Shown: positions 13,287 to 27,400, counted from the stretch's first letter. The stretch: DNA of 64,000 bases from Psettodes erumei (GCA_016785225.1 JAFBJZ010000660.1:4401001-4465000); one strand, 5' to 3'. Program-made: numbers and translations. Notes: generated by a model from the letters alone, not told the origin.

Positions 13287-16065
13287 TCAGGATGGATAGA
13301 AAGCACTGTCAAAACAGTCAGGGTGTACGCGTATGTCAGGAATGTCAAAGTCATGTAGCGGCTCTCTGCAGGGGCTGTGTGTCAAGAGCTCAACATCTTC
13401 ATCTGAGGTAGAGGGATGAGTGAGGATGATCCGCGGGATCTATCAGATGATTGCCAGAGAAGGAAACAGGATTGGTAAGGAAAATAAGATATTGTTATGA
13501 TGTGTAGATACTGAAATCAGAAAAATCATGTCATATAATACTCAACTGTTTTGCAGATTTTATTGACTTCGGAAAAGGCTACAATGAGGTTATCTCTGTG
13601 TAAGATAATATAGCTGGTAGTATATATACTAATAAATGATGAGAAATCTGCCCACCGTCATGGTGTGCTTTCCAGCTTGAAGTGAATCATTTTTAATTAA
13701 CGCCTCAGCCTCCAGTTCAGATAAGGTCCTGTTCAGGTCACTCTCCAAATCGGACTGCAATAAAAAAGATGTGAAAGAAGACAAAGAAATGTAGAAGTGT
13801 ATAAGAATGAGTGCACGTGCTGTTTTCCAAAGATGACTTGAGGAACATTGTAAAGCTATTTTAAGAAGTACACTCTGTTTGTGCTGTTATTTGTGTAAAA
13901 AAACAAACTCACAATGCTGTTGCCGTTACAGAAAACTGCTTCAATCTTCTTGGACAAACAGTCCCCTTTGCTCTCTATCTTGGGCTGTTTGCCTCTCTGC
14001 GCTCCACTGTCCTGGCCGTAGAGCTGTCGCTCAGTCACGTCCTGGGGATCCCGAAGCCCATCTAGGTCACACATCTCTCGAGGTGACTGCCTCTCTCTGA
14101 GTACTTTCATCTTGATGCAGCTCCCAGCATTCCTGAGGGCGCTGACCGCCTCATGGTGGGTCGCCCCCTGCATGTTGAGGCCATTGACCTGGATGGTCCA
14201 TGGTTGTATTACATTTTTAATGGGCAGTGAAAGTAGGAGCATGAGACACAGGTGGGGAATGAGTCAATGTGAATGGACATTGTGAGTCACACACAGCACA
14301 TGGACAAATATCTGGCACTGATAAGCATTTCTAATAAATTTTAACCTAAATAACTTTAAATTACACCAATGTGTAATCTATTTTGCTTATTCATTTATGT
14401 ATTTGTTTATTTTATTTATTTATTTATTTATGCTGTTTTCTATTAATCAGCCCCATATTGGTCTTATCAATAAAGAAAAGCCCAGCTGAGTGTCCTCTGC
14501 TGGTCCTATGAGGCCCCCCACTGGTATTAAAAGGAACACCAGGAGTAAGTAGTTATATCTTATAATGATATCCCTATACAGCCTGTAGAAATTATATGTG
14601 ATTTACATTCAGACAGCAATATTTCACACACTGACTTATACACATCAGTGACAGGTGATCTGTGTGCATTTAAATGTCAGTGTATAAGACATTATGAAAA
14701 GAAATGACAAAGATGAAAAATGATCCATTCCTACCTCTAGCAATCTATCTCCAACATGGATCCCTGCCTTTTCTGACGGCCCCCCTTTTGTTACTCGGGA
14801 AATAAAAATGCCCTGAAAGGAAATAGATATATTAGCTTGATGAAAAATGGCAATAAAAACATGTTCAAAGATTTTGTTGCTAAATTTTGTAAAAGATGAA
14901 GGTATAGGTGCAGGAGTTCATGAAAGCCAAGGTAACCATCAGATGCTCAAGGCTTCTCATCGTCCTCACCCATCAACCAAATAATCAAATATGATGCAAG
15001 AAAATGAGCAATGCGGCCCCTCCAGTATTTACATCATCATGGTCTTTGTAAGGCAGAGAGCCCTTCCCACCAGCGATGCTGATCCCCAGACTACCCCTCT
15101 GGCCAGATACTTTGATCTGCAACTAAGAGGAAATTGTTTCATTATAAATAAAAAGCAAGATTTTTATATGCATTTGAGGCATGAGTGGCGCAAAACACTC
15201 AAGAGTTAAGAAACAAAAATTAAATTGGCAACAATTTGCCACTCTCAGTTAACTTTCCTGCGGTGCCAAGTGCATCCCCGCAGAGATAAACTGGCATTTA
15301 AAACAACGTGCAGTTACACTTAATGGCACTTGGGAGATGAATAATTCCTGACGAGTGGTCTTCTCTGTCTCCATAGAAGATTTCTGATGCCCTGTGATGG
15401 AGGAGATCTTTGTGTTGTGGGCAGGATCTCCATGGAGACTGGACCCCGCATTAAGAGCTCTGTGATGCTGAAATTTCCTGTCCTCTCGGGTTTCACCTCT
15501 CTGGTGGCAAAACCTACGTGGCAAGGCATCGCTCTCTGACAGCTGGCCCACACCATCCTGCTGATAAAAAGTCAACGGAAGCGTTTACTGTTGGCGTGCA
15601 AGATACATAAGTGGAGGCTAAAATTTCATTTTGTATTCATTAGTAAAATGAGAGATTGCAGAAGGATGAATCATTTTTAAGCATCCTCTCATATAGGGTC
15701 TATTGGCACATAATGTACAATGACAATTGTGAAGTGGAAACCTGGTGAATATCTGCATTGGAAGTGCTAATAAAATTTGTGCATACCTATATCAAGAGAA
15801 ATTAAGATAAACAACATGAACTGTCTGAACTGAAAACCCTGACCTCCTCGGGTTGCTCAATTTCCTCTGCAGCTTTCTCTGCACTCGAGCAGGGCCCACG
15901 CACACTGTCGCTGGCTGGGAAGAGTTGAGTTTCCCCCCGCAGACACTCTTTGTTTGCCACCCAGCTGAAGCCTGGGGTGGCCCGGTTTTGGCTACTGGTC
16001 CTGAGGGACGGGTTAGTATGAGGATTTCTATACTCCCGGGGATTGTCTGAGGACACCACCTGTTG
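13287..16065 (-). CDS. lrrc1: Seven-exon PDZ block downstream of the lrrc1 stop
   Basis: Exons, all minus strand: linker 16065-15844 (74 codons) and 15557-15318 (80); PDZ exons 15116-15033 (28), 14812-14735 (26) and 14188-13913 (92, PDZ end plus tail); tail 13754-13656 (33) and 13439-13287 (50 plus stop). Acceptors have pyrimidine tracts (for example ATTTCCTTTCAG, CTTTTTTATTGCAG). Donors are GTAACT, GTAAAT, GTAGGA, GTGAGT and GTGGGC. The PDZ has its peptide-binding loop (S-L-G-I) and a His at the start of helix B (ATHHEAV), which predicts class I specificity. Exon junctions fall just before GIFISRV and VNG. No stop or frameshift interrupts the domain, so it does not look like a decayed relic. 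The tail contains STSDEDVE and ends SAFYPS; I recognise no domain in it. Confidence 0.82.
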
Positions 16066-19000
16066 CTGAAAATTTAATTTCAGAGTAATACTTTGAAGGA
16101 AATGACTGGTGACAGTGATGGGTTAGTGGTGAACACATGAAGGCTTATGATACCATTCCCTCATCTTGATTGCAAACCGTAAGTACTTGTTTTCTCTGAA
16201 ATGATCCTGGAGGGAACGCTTCCTGGTAGAGCAGCTGATAGTGTAGGTAATACACTCTAATAAAATCCTGCTTGACTATTCATAATGCATGCTTAATTTG
16301 TGCACCAGGGGTCATTAGTGCAGAGCTTAGCACTATGAAATTGAACAAGGTAACAAGCAGCCAAGACAGAGCCTGGATCTCCAATGCTTAATTTGTGTGT
16401 CTTGCTCTTTCAGTGCATCTTGAAAGGGAGGCAAAGCAAGAGAGTGGAAGATGACACACTTGAAATGCATTGCAGTCTTACTGACGATGTGTGCAAACAG
16501 GTCAGTGCAGTAAGGACTCTATAGTGATGCTCCTTTATAATAGCTGATACTTCCCAGTGAATCATCATTATCATAATTATTCAAACACCAAAGACAGTAT
16601 GCTTGTCTGAATGGTAAACCAAAAATCTATGAAATTCAAATAAAGGTGCTGTGTTTTGTTAGATTTAAAGCCCTAGTTTCACGATCTCTGGGCCGCAATG
16701 GGCACAAAACAAAATTTTAAAAAAACATAAAACATTAATTTGCTAATAGACTGAAAACATGCTGGTATCAGTATAACATTCAACACGTGCAGGGTAGACA
16801 AGTCAAATATGGCAGAGCATTACAGAAAAATCATGCACTGTTGGACAGACAAAACAAGCAATGGAGGGGTCAGGAAATGGAATAACTGGTTTGTCGATAT
16901 ATTATTTTTGTTTTTCTTATTATATGGATAATAAGAAAGACATTACCAAATGCTTCCTGTTATTAAATTTGAGTTTCTTTTTTTTTTGGTTAAGTTAAAC
17001 TCAACTGAGATGACGTTCAGCCAGAAAGTTTTTGAAGTTTTCTAAGACTACTTATAAAATTAAAGGAATAACAAGCATGTTGTTTAGTGTTGCACCCATT
17101 TTATTGATCAGTGGTTAGAAAGTCATCCAAACCTCAAGTGCCTACTTGAGATCTGTTTTGTGCAGTTTGATCAGAAAATAATTAAAAACATAAAACCAAC
17201 ACTTGAACCAGTATCTATGGTCCACTTTTTTGCAATCAATTAAAAAAAATACAACTTATCATGTACCATAAAAAAGAATAAGATCTGAGAGATGCTGAGA
17301 AGTGCATTAGAGTGGAACTTCTATCAGCTGCATTTTTCAAGGATGCCATCCTTGTGGTACGAACCTCATTCTCACCAAACCTCCAATGATTATTCTATAC
17401 AATACTCTTTGTTAAAGGGAGGGGAAAAGTTTAAAATAAAATACAGCTGTTTTTGGCATCTATTTGAAAAACATTGCAAAGCAGTGAAGCACAGCACATA
17501 TAAATAAAATAGCATTTGTTATTTCTGCAAAATTACACTGCAGATGAGCATATAAAGTTTGATGTGCGGTACTTAAGTCCAAACATAATCATTTAAATCT
17601 ATTAATTTTTACCCAAATTAGGTCGACATATTTTACAGATAAGCAAAAAGAGGATTCAAGGCCATCCACTCACCAAAAGAAAATTATATGGGTTGAATAA
17701 GACATTAGTGACTGTGTTTTGTTCATTGCTTTGATTTAAAAAAGAAAGAAAAAAAAAAGTACCAAATTTGGAACACAGAAGAAAACGTTTAAAAATCTGC
17801 AACTGATTAAGAATTTTACTATACATTTTTATTTACATCTGAGCTGCCAAAAAGTATAAAAGTATCAATATTCACAAGAGACTATACAATAATCCTTAAT
17901 CAGTAGGTCCAAAAACTCCTGCTTTTATGCTTGCCCAAAATGTAAAAAGAAGTATTCACCCAGTGTTTTAAAAATAGATATAGAACAAATATATAATACA
18001 TTTAAGAAGGTTTGACCATATTATAAAGACCTATAATAGTGCAACTACCTAATATATATATATTTCTTTAAAAGAGGCATTTAAAAAGTGATAAATCTTT
18101 AAAATATCTTTTTAAAGGGAGCATCTCTGTGCAGAGTATTGCTGTGGACGTTAATTAAAAAGATGAAGGCACGGTGGCCCTGGTAGACTGAGTCAAACAC
18201 ATTTTACACAGGACTGGAGATGGAGTAAGGTTACAGCCGTCCCAGGGTTTAATTAGAGGAAGGGTAGGCCACACCGGGGTTTGTAGGTAAAAGAAAAAAA
18301 GGGGGGGGGCGTAGGAGGGGCAGCAGGGGTTGTGCAGGGTGACATGGCGAGACACAGGAGGTAAAAAACATTTCTGAGGTAAAGGTCACACAGACGTGGT
18401 CACTCTGTCTGCAGCATTATTGACCTCATTTTTGTTGGAGTCCAGGCCTTTGGCAGCGTTCAGGTCATTGCGGAGGTTCTCGGCTGCTTTCTTCATAGTT
18501 TTCAGCTCGCCGGGGTGAGGCGTGGCCCGCCGAAGTAGAGTTCCCTGCAGGAAGGAGGAAAGATTTTAATTAGTTGCTAGATCAGCAGCAAGAAGGACTA
18601 ATGCTTTACATCTGTTTTTGATGGAGCGCAAAAGAACAGAAGGCTAAAGCCTGCATCACGATTGTCACAGTCAGTCATTAAAAAATGACTATCTTGCATT
18701 TTCCAGGCAAGTAGCAAAATGTTAACAGAGAAATGTTAAAGCAAATAAGCTTTTTGTATAGAAGTTGACCAAATTTAGCTACCTGGCCCTGCTTAACATT
18801 GTCATGTTCATAACGTCATTGTGAGCAGGTTAGCATTCTGGCGTTATCCTTATCCTTTAAAAATGGCTTTTCATCTTTTTATATCGTGCCCTCCAGCTCG
18901 CTGCACTCACCTTGTCGTCATCCTCATCATCATCATCATCATCCAGGAAGTGAATGGCACTGATCCTGTTCATGGCTTTGCCGTCCCACGTGTCATCTGC

Positions 19001-22000
19001 CATGTCATTCACCAGGCTCTCCAGGGCTCCAAAGCGCGTAAGTTTATCAGAACCTGGGTTTTGACCACACAATTTGCGTTACCGGAAAAATGCTCAGACT
19101 TAATTACTGAGTGCAAGCTTAAGTGAATATTTCAGCAGATTAAAATCAATAACTGTTGTGATTTCTTTTCTGCAACCTGCCAACTCCAGAAATAAAAGCT
19201 GTCACATAACCCAGCGCATATGAGAGAGGCCCTGAAACTGCCAGATCACAGTTTCAAATCCCAGCTTAGTCACAGGCTTACAGCAACTCAATCTTCCCTG
19301 CCCCCAGCTTCAGCTTCCGCCTCACTCCTCTGACCTCCACCAGTCTTACATCTGCATCTCTCCCACGAGAGAGAGGGACAGCACGTCACCAAAATAAATG
19401 AATAAATTTCTGTTTGAGGGGGAAACAAAAAACTTTTCGCCAATGCAAAATACTGTGACGTGGCAGATTTTGCAGTGAATGCTCCACAGTTTTACATGCA
19501 AGTCTGTGGATGACAGCAGAGGAAAAAAAAAATTACAATAAACTGTTGTATCAGGCAGAGATAGAGCCAACCCTCAGCTGCATCTCTATATCCAGTGGGC
19601 AAGCTTTTAATGGCAGCAGGCCAGCTGCTGCTAAGCCTCTTTAGCTGTCCAATCCACCGTATTTCTGAAAAACATAACCAAGGAGGGCCTCAAGGGACAA
19701 GAGAGGGCCTGATTTGTTGTAGGCGCTGCGATCTCTCACAGGATCTCGTAATCGACAGATACTGCGGGGAGGGATCAGGGGGCACAGAACGCGCTGTGCT
19801 TCCCCGAGCAGATCATCTAATAATGTCACCAAAACCGCAGGGGACTTAACAAGTGGACACGACGCAAGAACTGATGAGGAACGTCACGATGTCACAGCGC
19901 TGGGACCGAGTCCTTTCACTTTAGAGAAGATGCCTGACACTTCAGGAGCATGGAGACACTGATTTTGCATACATACAAATAGGCATGCGGAGAAACATTG
20001 GTCATGAATACATATACCGTCATTTCGCTCAGGCCTCCCACCCTAAAAAAATTGTTACGGACCACACAGATGATTCACGATTTGGTTATTCAAAACGTCA
20101 GAGCATTTTCTTCGGCTTGACAAAAACATTACCTTTATTGTCGGGTTCACAGGGTTGTTGAGGCAGCAGGACGCAGGTGAGCACCTTCTCGCCTGAGTCA
20201 GGATCCTCGTCAGTCTGAAAGGTGAGCAGGGGCTGCGACTGGTTTTCTGACAACCATAAGGCTTTCAGTCGTAGTGTGGTCAGTGACATCGGTAAGTGGG
20301 TGAGCCTGAAAACAGATAGGAATTAAATCACGACCGGGCTCATATGAAATAGGTGGTACTTGTGTCTCGTTAGAATGAGGACTGTGGTGGTTGTTTTGAC
20401 AGCTTGGAGAGAGGGAATCACTCCCCAGACACAGAAGCGAACATGTCCGTGTGTGTGCGAGTGTGTGTGTGTGTGTGACTCAAGCAGCAGGCATCGCTGC
20501 AGTTTTCTCTGAAGACAAAACAAAACAGGTAGAAGCAGAGATCCAGAGCCAAGAAAAACTAAGTCTGACAGTGAGTAATGTATTGTCAGAATATCAGGAT
20601 AAACATAAAGAGCCAGAAAGCCTCAAGTATTGATGGTACAAAAAAAATAGAAAGCGTGTTTTGTTGTTGCATTTTAAGTGCTTCATTAATGATAAATGAC
20701 ACGGCCACCTTCTTGCACGTACCTATTTCCAGAGACATCGAACACATGCAGTTCAGTGGCTTGCGACAGCTCTGATGGTATCCTCGTGAGTCTGTTCTCT
20801 CGTACACAGAAGACGTTCAGACCACTGCAGCCCCCAATCTAGGTAACAGAAGAGACCTCGTGATGAGACTGCAAATCAGTCACAGTAAGAGGTATCCCCA
20901 TGAAATCTAAAAACATTCATCTCTCAACAGGGCTTCTACATCTCTCAGTCTGGATTTGTGGTAAAAGGAAATGTAAATACAGCACATGTGGGAATAAATG
21001 TAAAGTTTTAATGATGTCAGAACAAAAGAAACCAGAGTAAATCTGTTGTCAGTATTTAGCCACTTAGTCCCAGCATTGGTGATCCCAGCGGCAGATTAGT
21101 TAAATGTCAATGGGATGTGGCAGAGGGACCTAAAATTAGGAACAATTAGGCCTAGTAGCCAGACAAAGCAGCGATTTGATGGGCCATCTGAACTAGTTGT
21201 AATCTATTAATCTGCTCAGACACAGACCTGCAGGAGCACAATACCAGTACTGGTCCAGAGATTCATCATGTCACAAGAAGCAGGTTAAGGTTAATCGTTT
21301 TCACGAGCAAAAATGTTAAGAGAGAATCAATTCAAAGGAGAATAAGGAACAGACAAAATGTTTTAAATCACCAGTTTTACAACAATTCAAATACACACGT
21401 CTGTGTGGGAACAGACAAAATTCAGCCGGGGGAAAGTGTTAGGAGCAACTAATCAGCAATCAATATAATCCATAAAACTGGGCCAATGGTCAAGTAGCTC
21501 AGCAAAAGCACAAATCAATACTTGGGCTACAGTTATGCTGTGACTGTTAGAGATGTCATGCAATGGTGGTTTGAGAAAACTGCAATGCTGTCGATTCATT
21601 ATCTAGGCCAAGTGTGTTGAACTGTTATTTCTCTCCAAACACTGCAGCCTTTGCCTCATTATGACACAGGGCCATTGTACAACGTCTAAAGAAGCCTTTC
21701 AGATGAAGCTTTCAACCAGGCGTGCATTCGCTTAAACAAGAGGTTAGAGAAGAATGTTGCATACAAACACAATGGAGACACTCAAGACAGAGCTGGTGAA
21801 CCGAGAGGACTGAGCAGTAAAAGTGAAATAAGGAAGCACGAAAAGAAAGAGCGCTGCTGTGAAAAACGTGAATGAACTTAAGATAGTTAGAACAATGTGA
21901 GCCAACGCAAAAGAGTTGCACTGAAACATTATGTTAGAATTCTGGCATACCATTGGTGCACCTGAAAAATGTCAAAAGAATAATTCATGTCTGTAACAAT

Positions 22001-24463
22001 CTGATTTTCAGAAGTGCAGTTCCTGTCTTAACCTGCTGACAATGGCAATGTGTTTTACAGCTCCTGTTTGTTGTAGATATGTGGTTTTTAAGCTTTGCCT
22101 TTAATATATTTAACTCCTGTGAAATGTAAGTGGTGTGCTAATTAGATGATAATGGAGTTTCCCATTTCCCTGAGTTTTTTTTTTTTCATGAAATGATGTT
22201 AGGGGATATGTGAAAAGCTTACCTCCTTGGGTAAGGACATTAGCTGGTTTCTGTCACAATTGAAGTTGGAAAGCCGCTTCAATTTCCCAATACTCCTTGG
22301 CAAACTCTGTAACAATGCATACATCAAAACAGTTAGAAAGAACTTAACTTGCTTGCCCAGCTTTTAAATACATTGGAAGAGTATGTCCTTATTTCATTTG
22401 TCTCTTGACATGATCTTCAGTGTTCAGACTCATTTTTCTCATTAGTCAATTCAGCTATAAAAGAAAGGCAACCGAATCACCCGCATGTCATCAGAGAGAC
22501 GGTGATGTGATAGACAGCATTTCCATGACATTTTAAAGACCAGATGTTAATTTGGGTGCAAACAAACCTGTATGTGGTTCTCTGTGAGCACAAGTTCAGT
22601 GAGACTTTCACAGTTGCCGATGCTCTCTGGGAGATACGTTAGTTTATTCTGATCAGCTTTCAGTATAGAAAGTTTCCGTAGTTTTCCTGCAAAGACAGAA
22701 AAAAATAGCAGACACTATAAACCTTGTTTAGATTGGTATTAGCAGGCAAATGAGGTCGTAACTGTGACACAGTGGAAAATGTACTTTACTGTCTCTTAAA
22801 AATGATTTTTATTTTAGGTGGGTTATTTTCATTACTGCAGTGTACAATCATTTGGCAGATTCTTTTGTCACAATAACTGTATCTTTTGCTCCATGGGTTT
22901 AACATGAATATGCCAATAAGCCTTATTAAGTTAAACTTTAAAGGAAAAAGAAATATTTTCCTATATTTGACAATCGCCCTGTGAGGAGAAATAACCTATC
23001 AAATAAAACTTGATCAAGACAAGCCTGCAAGATCATGTAGCATAATCATGCCAAGAGAGAGCCCGCAGAATTCGCATGCTCACCAATGTTTTCAGGTAGA
23101 GCATCAATGAGGTTCTGAGACACCAGCAGGTCCGTTAGTGACAGCAGGCTCCCCAACTCCTCGGGAAGGTGACCCAGTTTGTTTTCCGACACATCCAGAC
23201 ACAACAGGCTTTTCATACTGCCCATTTCCTGAGGTTCAGAGCAAAGACTCGTGCTAAGCAAACAACCAAGTTACAATCATATGTCAACGTGCACTGCAAT
23301 AACAATGACTACACAGTAAAATACTACAACAGTGGCACCATAATGAATAGACAATAGACAACAACAGAATCTCAAACACAAGAAATAAATGTGCATGGAT
23401 ATCTTACTGCAGGTATTTCAGCCAACTGGTTTCCATCCAGCCACAAGTCCTTTAAGCTGACAAGACAGCCTATTGACTCTGGCTATGTGGGAGGAAGAAA
23501 TGTAGGGATTGAAAGAGGGGGAGTCGGGGAAAGTAGAAGAGAAAGAGGCAACAAAAGACAGCAAAGCAGAAAAATACAACATTAGTGACAATGCGCTTCT
23601 GTTTTTCGATTCATGTTCATGGTGTGCACGCACAGCAAGGTACAGACCACCGGAAGCACATGCGCTAAAAATTAATTGCAGTGAATGAAAGGATTCACAA
23701 TTAACCCATATAGTTCTATCAATACTTATCTTCATTTTGAGCTACACTGCTTTCTACAAGAGGGTGTAACATCTGTGTGGCTGCTTTTTGGCTACTCTTG
23801 CTTTGTTACTTTTAATAAACGTAATCGATGTTTGAAATTTGGACAAAGCTTCATCAACACTGGAAAAAAGTTCACTTTGAGAATGTATTAAGTATCAATT
23901 ATCAAAACTGAGAGTATAAAAAATTCAGACGACGTCCTGAAATGTAAATAGCTGAGTTCAACCTACCCCCAACAGAGAAAATTTAAGATGCGTCTTTGCT
24001 TGATATGTCAGTAAATCATTTACCATCGGAGCAGGACTGCTCACGTAAGATTACAACTTAAAACCACAGCTCAACGCAGATGGTCATCCTCCCTACTGAT
24101 AAGAGGTGAAAGCTGTTCTCGAGGGACACTAATCTGCTTGAACAAGACACGAACAAGGAAATAGGGAAAGTTTTGATCTGCTCATTTCGCGAGCGGCCGT
24201 GTGGTACTGTTCCGAGTAAACAAGTTCACCAGCACAAAAAAAAAACGACAAACACTTACCAGACTGTATAGCTCATTATTTCCTAGATCAAGTTCTTCAA
24301 GTCTGTGAAGCAGAGATAGTGACCTGTGGATGAAAGATGCAAACGAAAGGTCAAATGAAAATAAACTCATGATAAAAAAAATACAGAGGCATGTTGCATG
24401 TAACGCCTATAACTATAAGGCACGCACAGTTAAACTATGGAGATATACAGCAGTACGTTCATG

Positions 24464-24496
<33 letters not shown>

Positions 24497-27400
24497 TAAG
24501 TGTCGGTGTAGTTGGTCGAACACTTACTCTGGTAGGAATGTGAGCAGATTTTCTCTGAGTTCTAGTGATACCAAATTGGAGAGGCTGTAATGACAATGGC
24601 AACAAGACAGATTATCACACGGTTCCACGAAAACATGATTATCTCCACAGCACAGAAAAATATTACGATACTCTTGAACTTTTCCAATACAAAACGTTTT
24701 AATGAGCAGCAAAAAACAACAACAACAACCAAACGGCTGTGTAAAGTCTCCTCGCAATCTATCAATCTTGATATCTGAGAACGGGAAGTCCTTTAGAGGT
24801 GTGTCGGTCTTATCGAGGCTCTAAAATTGCAGCAGCATAAACAACCGTCGCAAACTCTTTTACATACGAGCTAAATGTTAAAACAGCTATTATCGAGCAA
24901 AGTGCAGTTCGTTGACGCTTATTTACGCCTCGGTGCTGCACATGTAGCCAACTAATGGTGGGTTTTATGACAACTAGCTGGAATGAAAAGTTCATCTTAG
25001 ACTAAATGATTCAGACTTTGTGTGGGATTAAAGACGGACAAAGCAGTTTGCATCTTTATCAACACTCAACAATTACAAGTCAATCAGCCATGTCCAAAAA
25101 TAGACATTTGCAATGAATAGATTCCCTGTATGTTTAAACTGGTTCTTAATTTAATCTATTTAAAGTTTCTCTTCAAGGACAGGCTATGAAGACATGAACT
25201 GTTACTACTACTTATCATTGCTCTTTCTTTCTGCAAGTGTTTTTCATTCACCGGAAAAGGCCGACAAAGCCTTCTAGCATACTCAGAAATCTGGTTTGCG
25301 ATGAGCTGAATGACGTCAACAACCACCTCACTGCATCAAGTATCTCGGGTTTCTGTGAACACCTTTTTTTCTGTTGTTTTTGTCTGAAAACACTCCCATC
25401 TCGGGAGATAAATGACGTCGTATAACCCCTTGAACATTTATCTTATCCGAGCCTAAAAACCCACAGCATGTTGTTCCAACTGTGTCATGGTTTTCATTAC
25501 CGTCTTCCCCTGACAGAGAGCAGGCCCGAAGTCGCTGCGCTATGTAAGACAGACAGGACACATGCGGGGCACATGCCGTACTGTGAGGAAGTGGGTGTGA
25601 GGAGATCTTTACTTAGATCTTGAACTTTAAATGACTTTGTTGGTAGGAAAACTGTATGTCTGTGTATACATATTGTGTCTATGTTCGGTTTGCAGCTATT
25701 GCCATGGCAAACAACGTGAACAGATTTCTGAAATTTCTTTTTTGTAAATCTTTTTGGGGAGTGCATAGAAATAAATTCTGTGTATGAAAAACACTGTTGC
25801 TAGGAAGCACATGGTTTGCAAATCAGAAGTATTATTGACGACATTTCCAAAGCAACGTTCAGTTCAAAGCAAACCCAACATTTTAAGCCTAACAGACTTC
25901 GGGTTTTACTGTTTTTATGTTTGGGTCTTGACCCTTGTATTTGGTCTTTAAATAACAAGATTTGACAAGTTGAGAAAAGCTCAACACAGCTACAAGGTCA
26001 GTTGGTGTGTTTGTCTTACACGAATCCAGTTTAGTGTATTAGTACAAATAATGTCAGATTAACATTAAGATCCAAAGATCCAAGATCTCATCTATAGGTA
26101 TCACAATATTATTTCAAAGTCTACGTATAGACGTGACCTGTGAACACTAAAAGAGAATTTTTTTTATGAATCACACGGTCAACCATGCATTATCTCTGGG
26201 AGGTTAAGCAATAATTCTTAATTTATGGCTCCATGGCAAGCTAAGACAAATCTCTGTTTCAGCAGTTATCTAATGGTTAAACTATGCCATCCAGACCACC
26301 ACCAGTAATCATTTAAAACACACCACTGGACCAAGTCAGAGGGAGTTTCACAGTAATAATCAATGTCAGAGAAAGTGCCTTTAAACAAAATCTCTACTGA
26401 CTATCTGTCTTTGAAGAAATCGTCCCATAACTATACGCTGTCGAGCAATGAGCGACGGTCTGTCAAATATCAGAATATTATCATCATTTCCGACCACAAG
26501 TGCACATCTTGTGTAATTTTAAAACCCTTCCCTGCAACGGTTTAAGTTCGGTTTCCCTTAAACTCCCAACTTCCACTAAAACCATCCCTTGTGGCAATTT
26601 GACCTAAAAGCACATACTTCTGTTATTAAATCCAATTATAACTGACAACAACAATAAGGGAGGTCACAGCAGTAAGAACGCTGGCAGACATGGGTTTTTA
26701 CTTCTCCGGATTATATGCCATCTCACAACATGACTTTTGCCTTTTATGAACAAAGCCCGCGCAGCCAAGGAGCCGAGACTGACTGATGTGTTCGTGAAGA
26801 CTAATGTGGTTGGTATGTTTTGCCCTAATGCAGTTAGATAGACGAGAAACTATTACAATTGAGGAAAGGGACACAACAGAAATCCAAGCTCACAGCACAT
26901 AAAGTTTTGCGGGTTGCACAAAAGGAGGTCTACTAATGATTTGGAAACAAAGTATTAGACAAGGAAATGCCGAGGATATTATATGACACACTTCTGGCTA
27001 GTGAGTTCCCCAAAGCAAGAGGTTTGTCGTCTTGAAAAGATTCCAATTTCTAAACATTGCAGGCCATCATTTGCTCAGAGGAACGACAGTCATTTCGGGG
27101 TGAGATAATCATTATTAAATTCCGATTCTGCAATCAGACTGTGTCGAAATGTTTTACCGGCAAAGCCTCGTCATGTCATATCAAAACGGATTGAAACTTA
27201 CTTTCCAATGTTATCTGGAAGAACTTGCAATGAAATATCATTGATGGAAAGGCATGTTAGATTCCGCAGCTCTGGAAAGCTTTCGGGTAACCTGCGAAAA
27301 AATAAATAAGCCAGCAGAAACGTTAAAGAGAATAATTTGAGTCCACTTTTTTTTTTTTAAACCGTCAGGCAACACAATTGACATTAACTCAAGGCCACTG

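Noticed and set aside
13913..14188. Considered whether the PDZ exons belong to a separate scrib gene or a processed pseudogene
   Set aside because: No scrib LRR or PDZ2-4 exons are nearby, the exons keep introns and phases, and the only LRR gene upstream on this strand is lrrc1, with a compatible phase-0 end. A relic remains possible and is listed under the finding.
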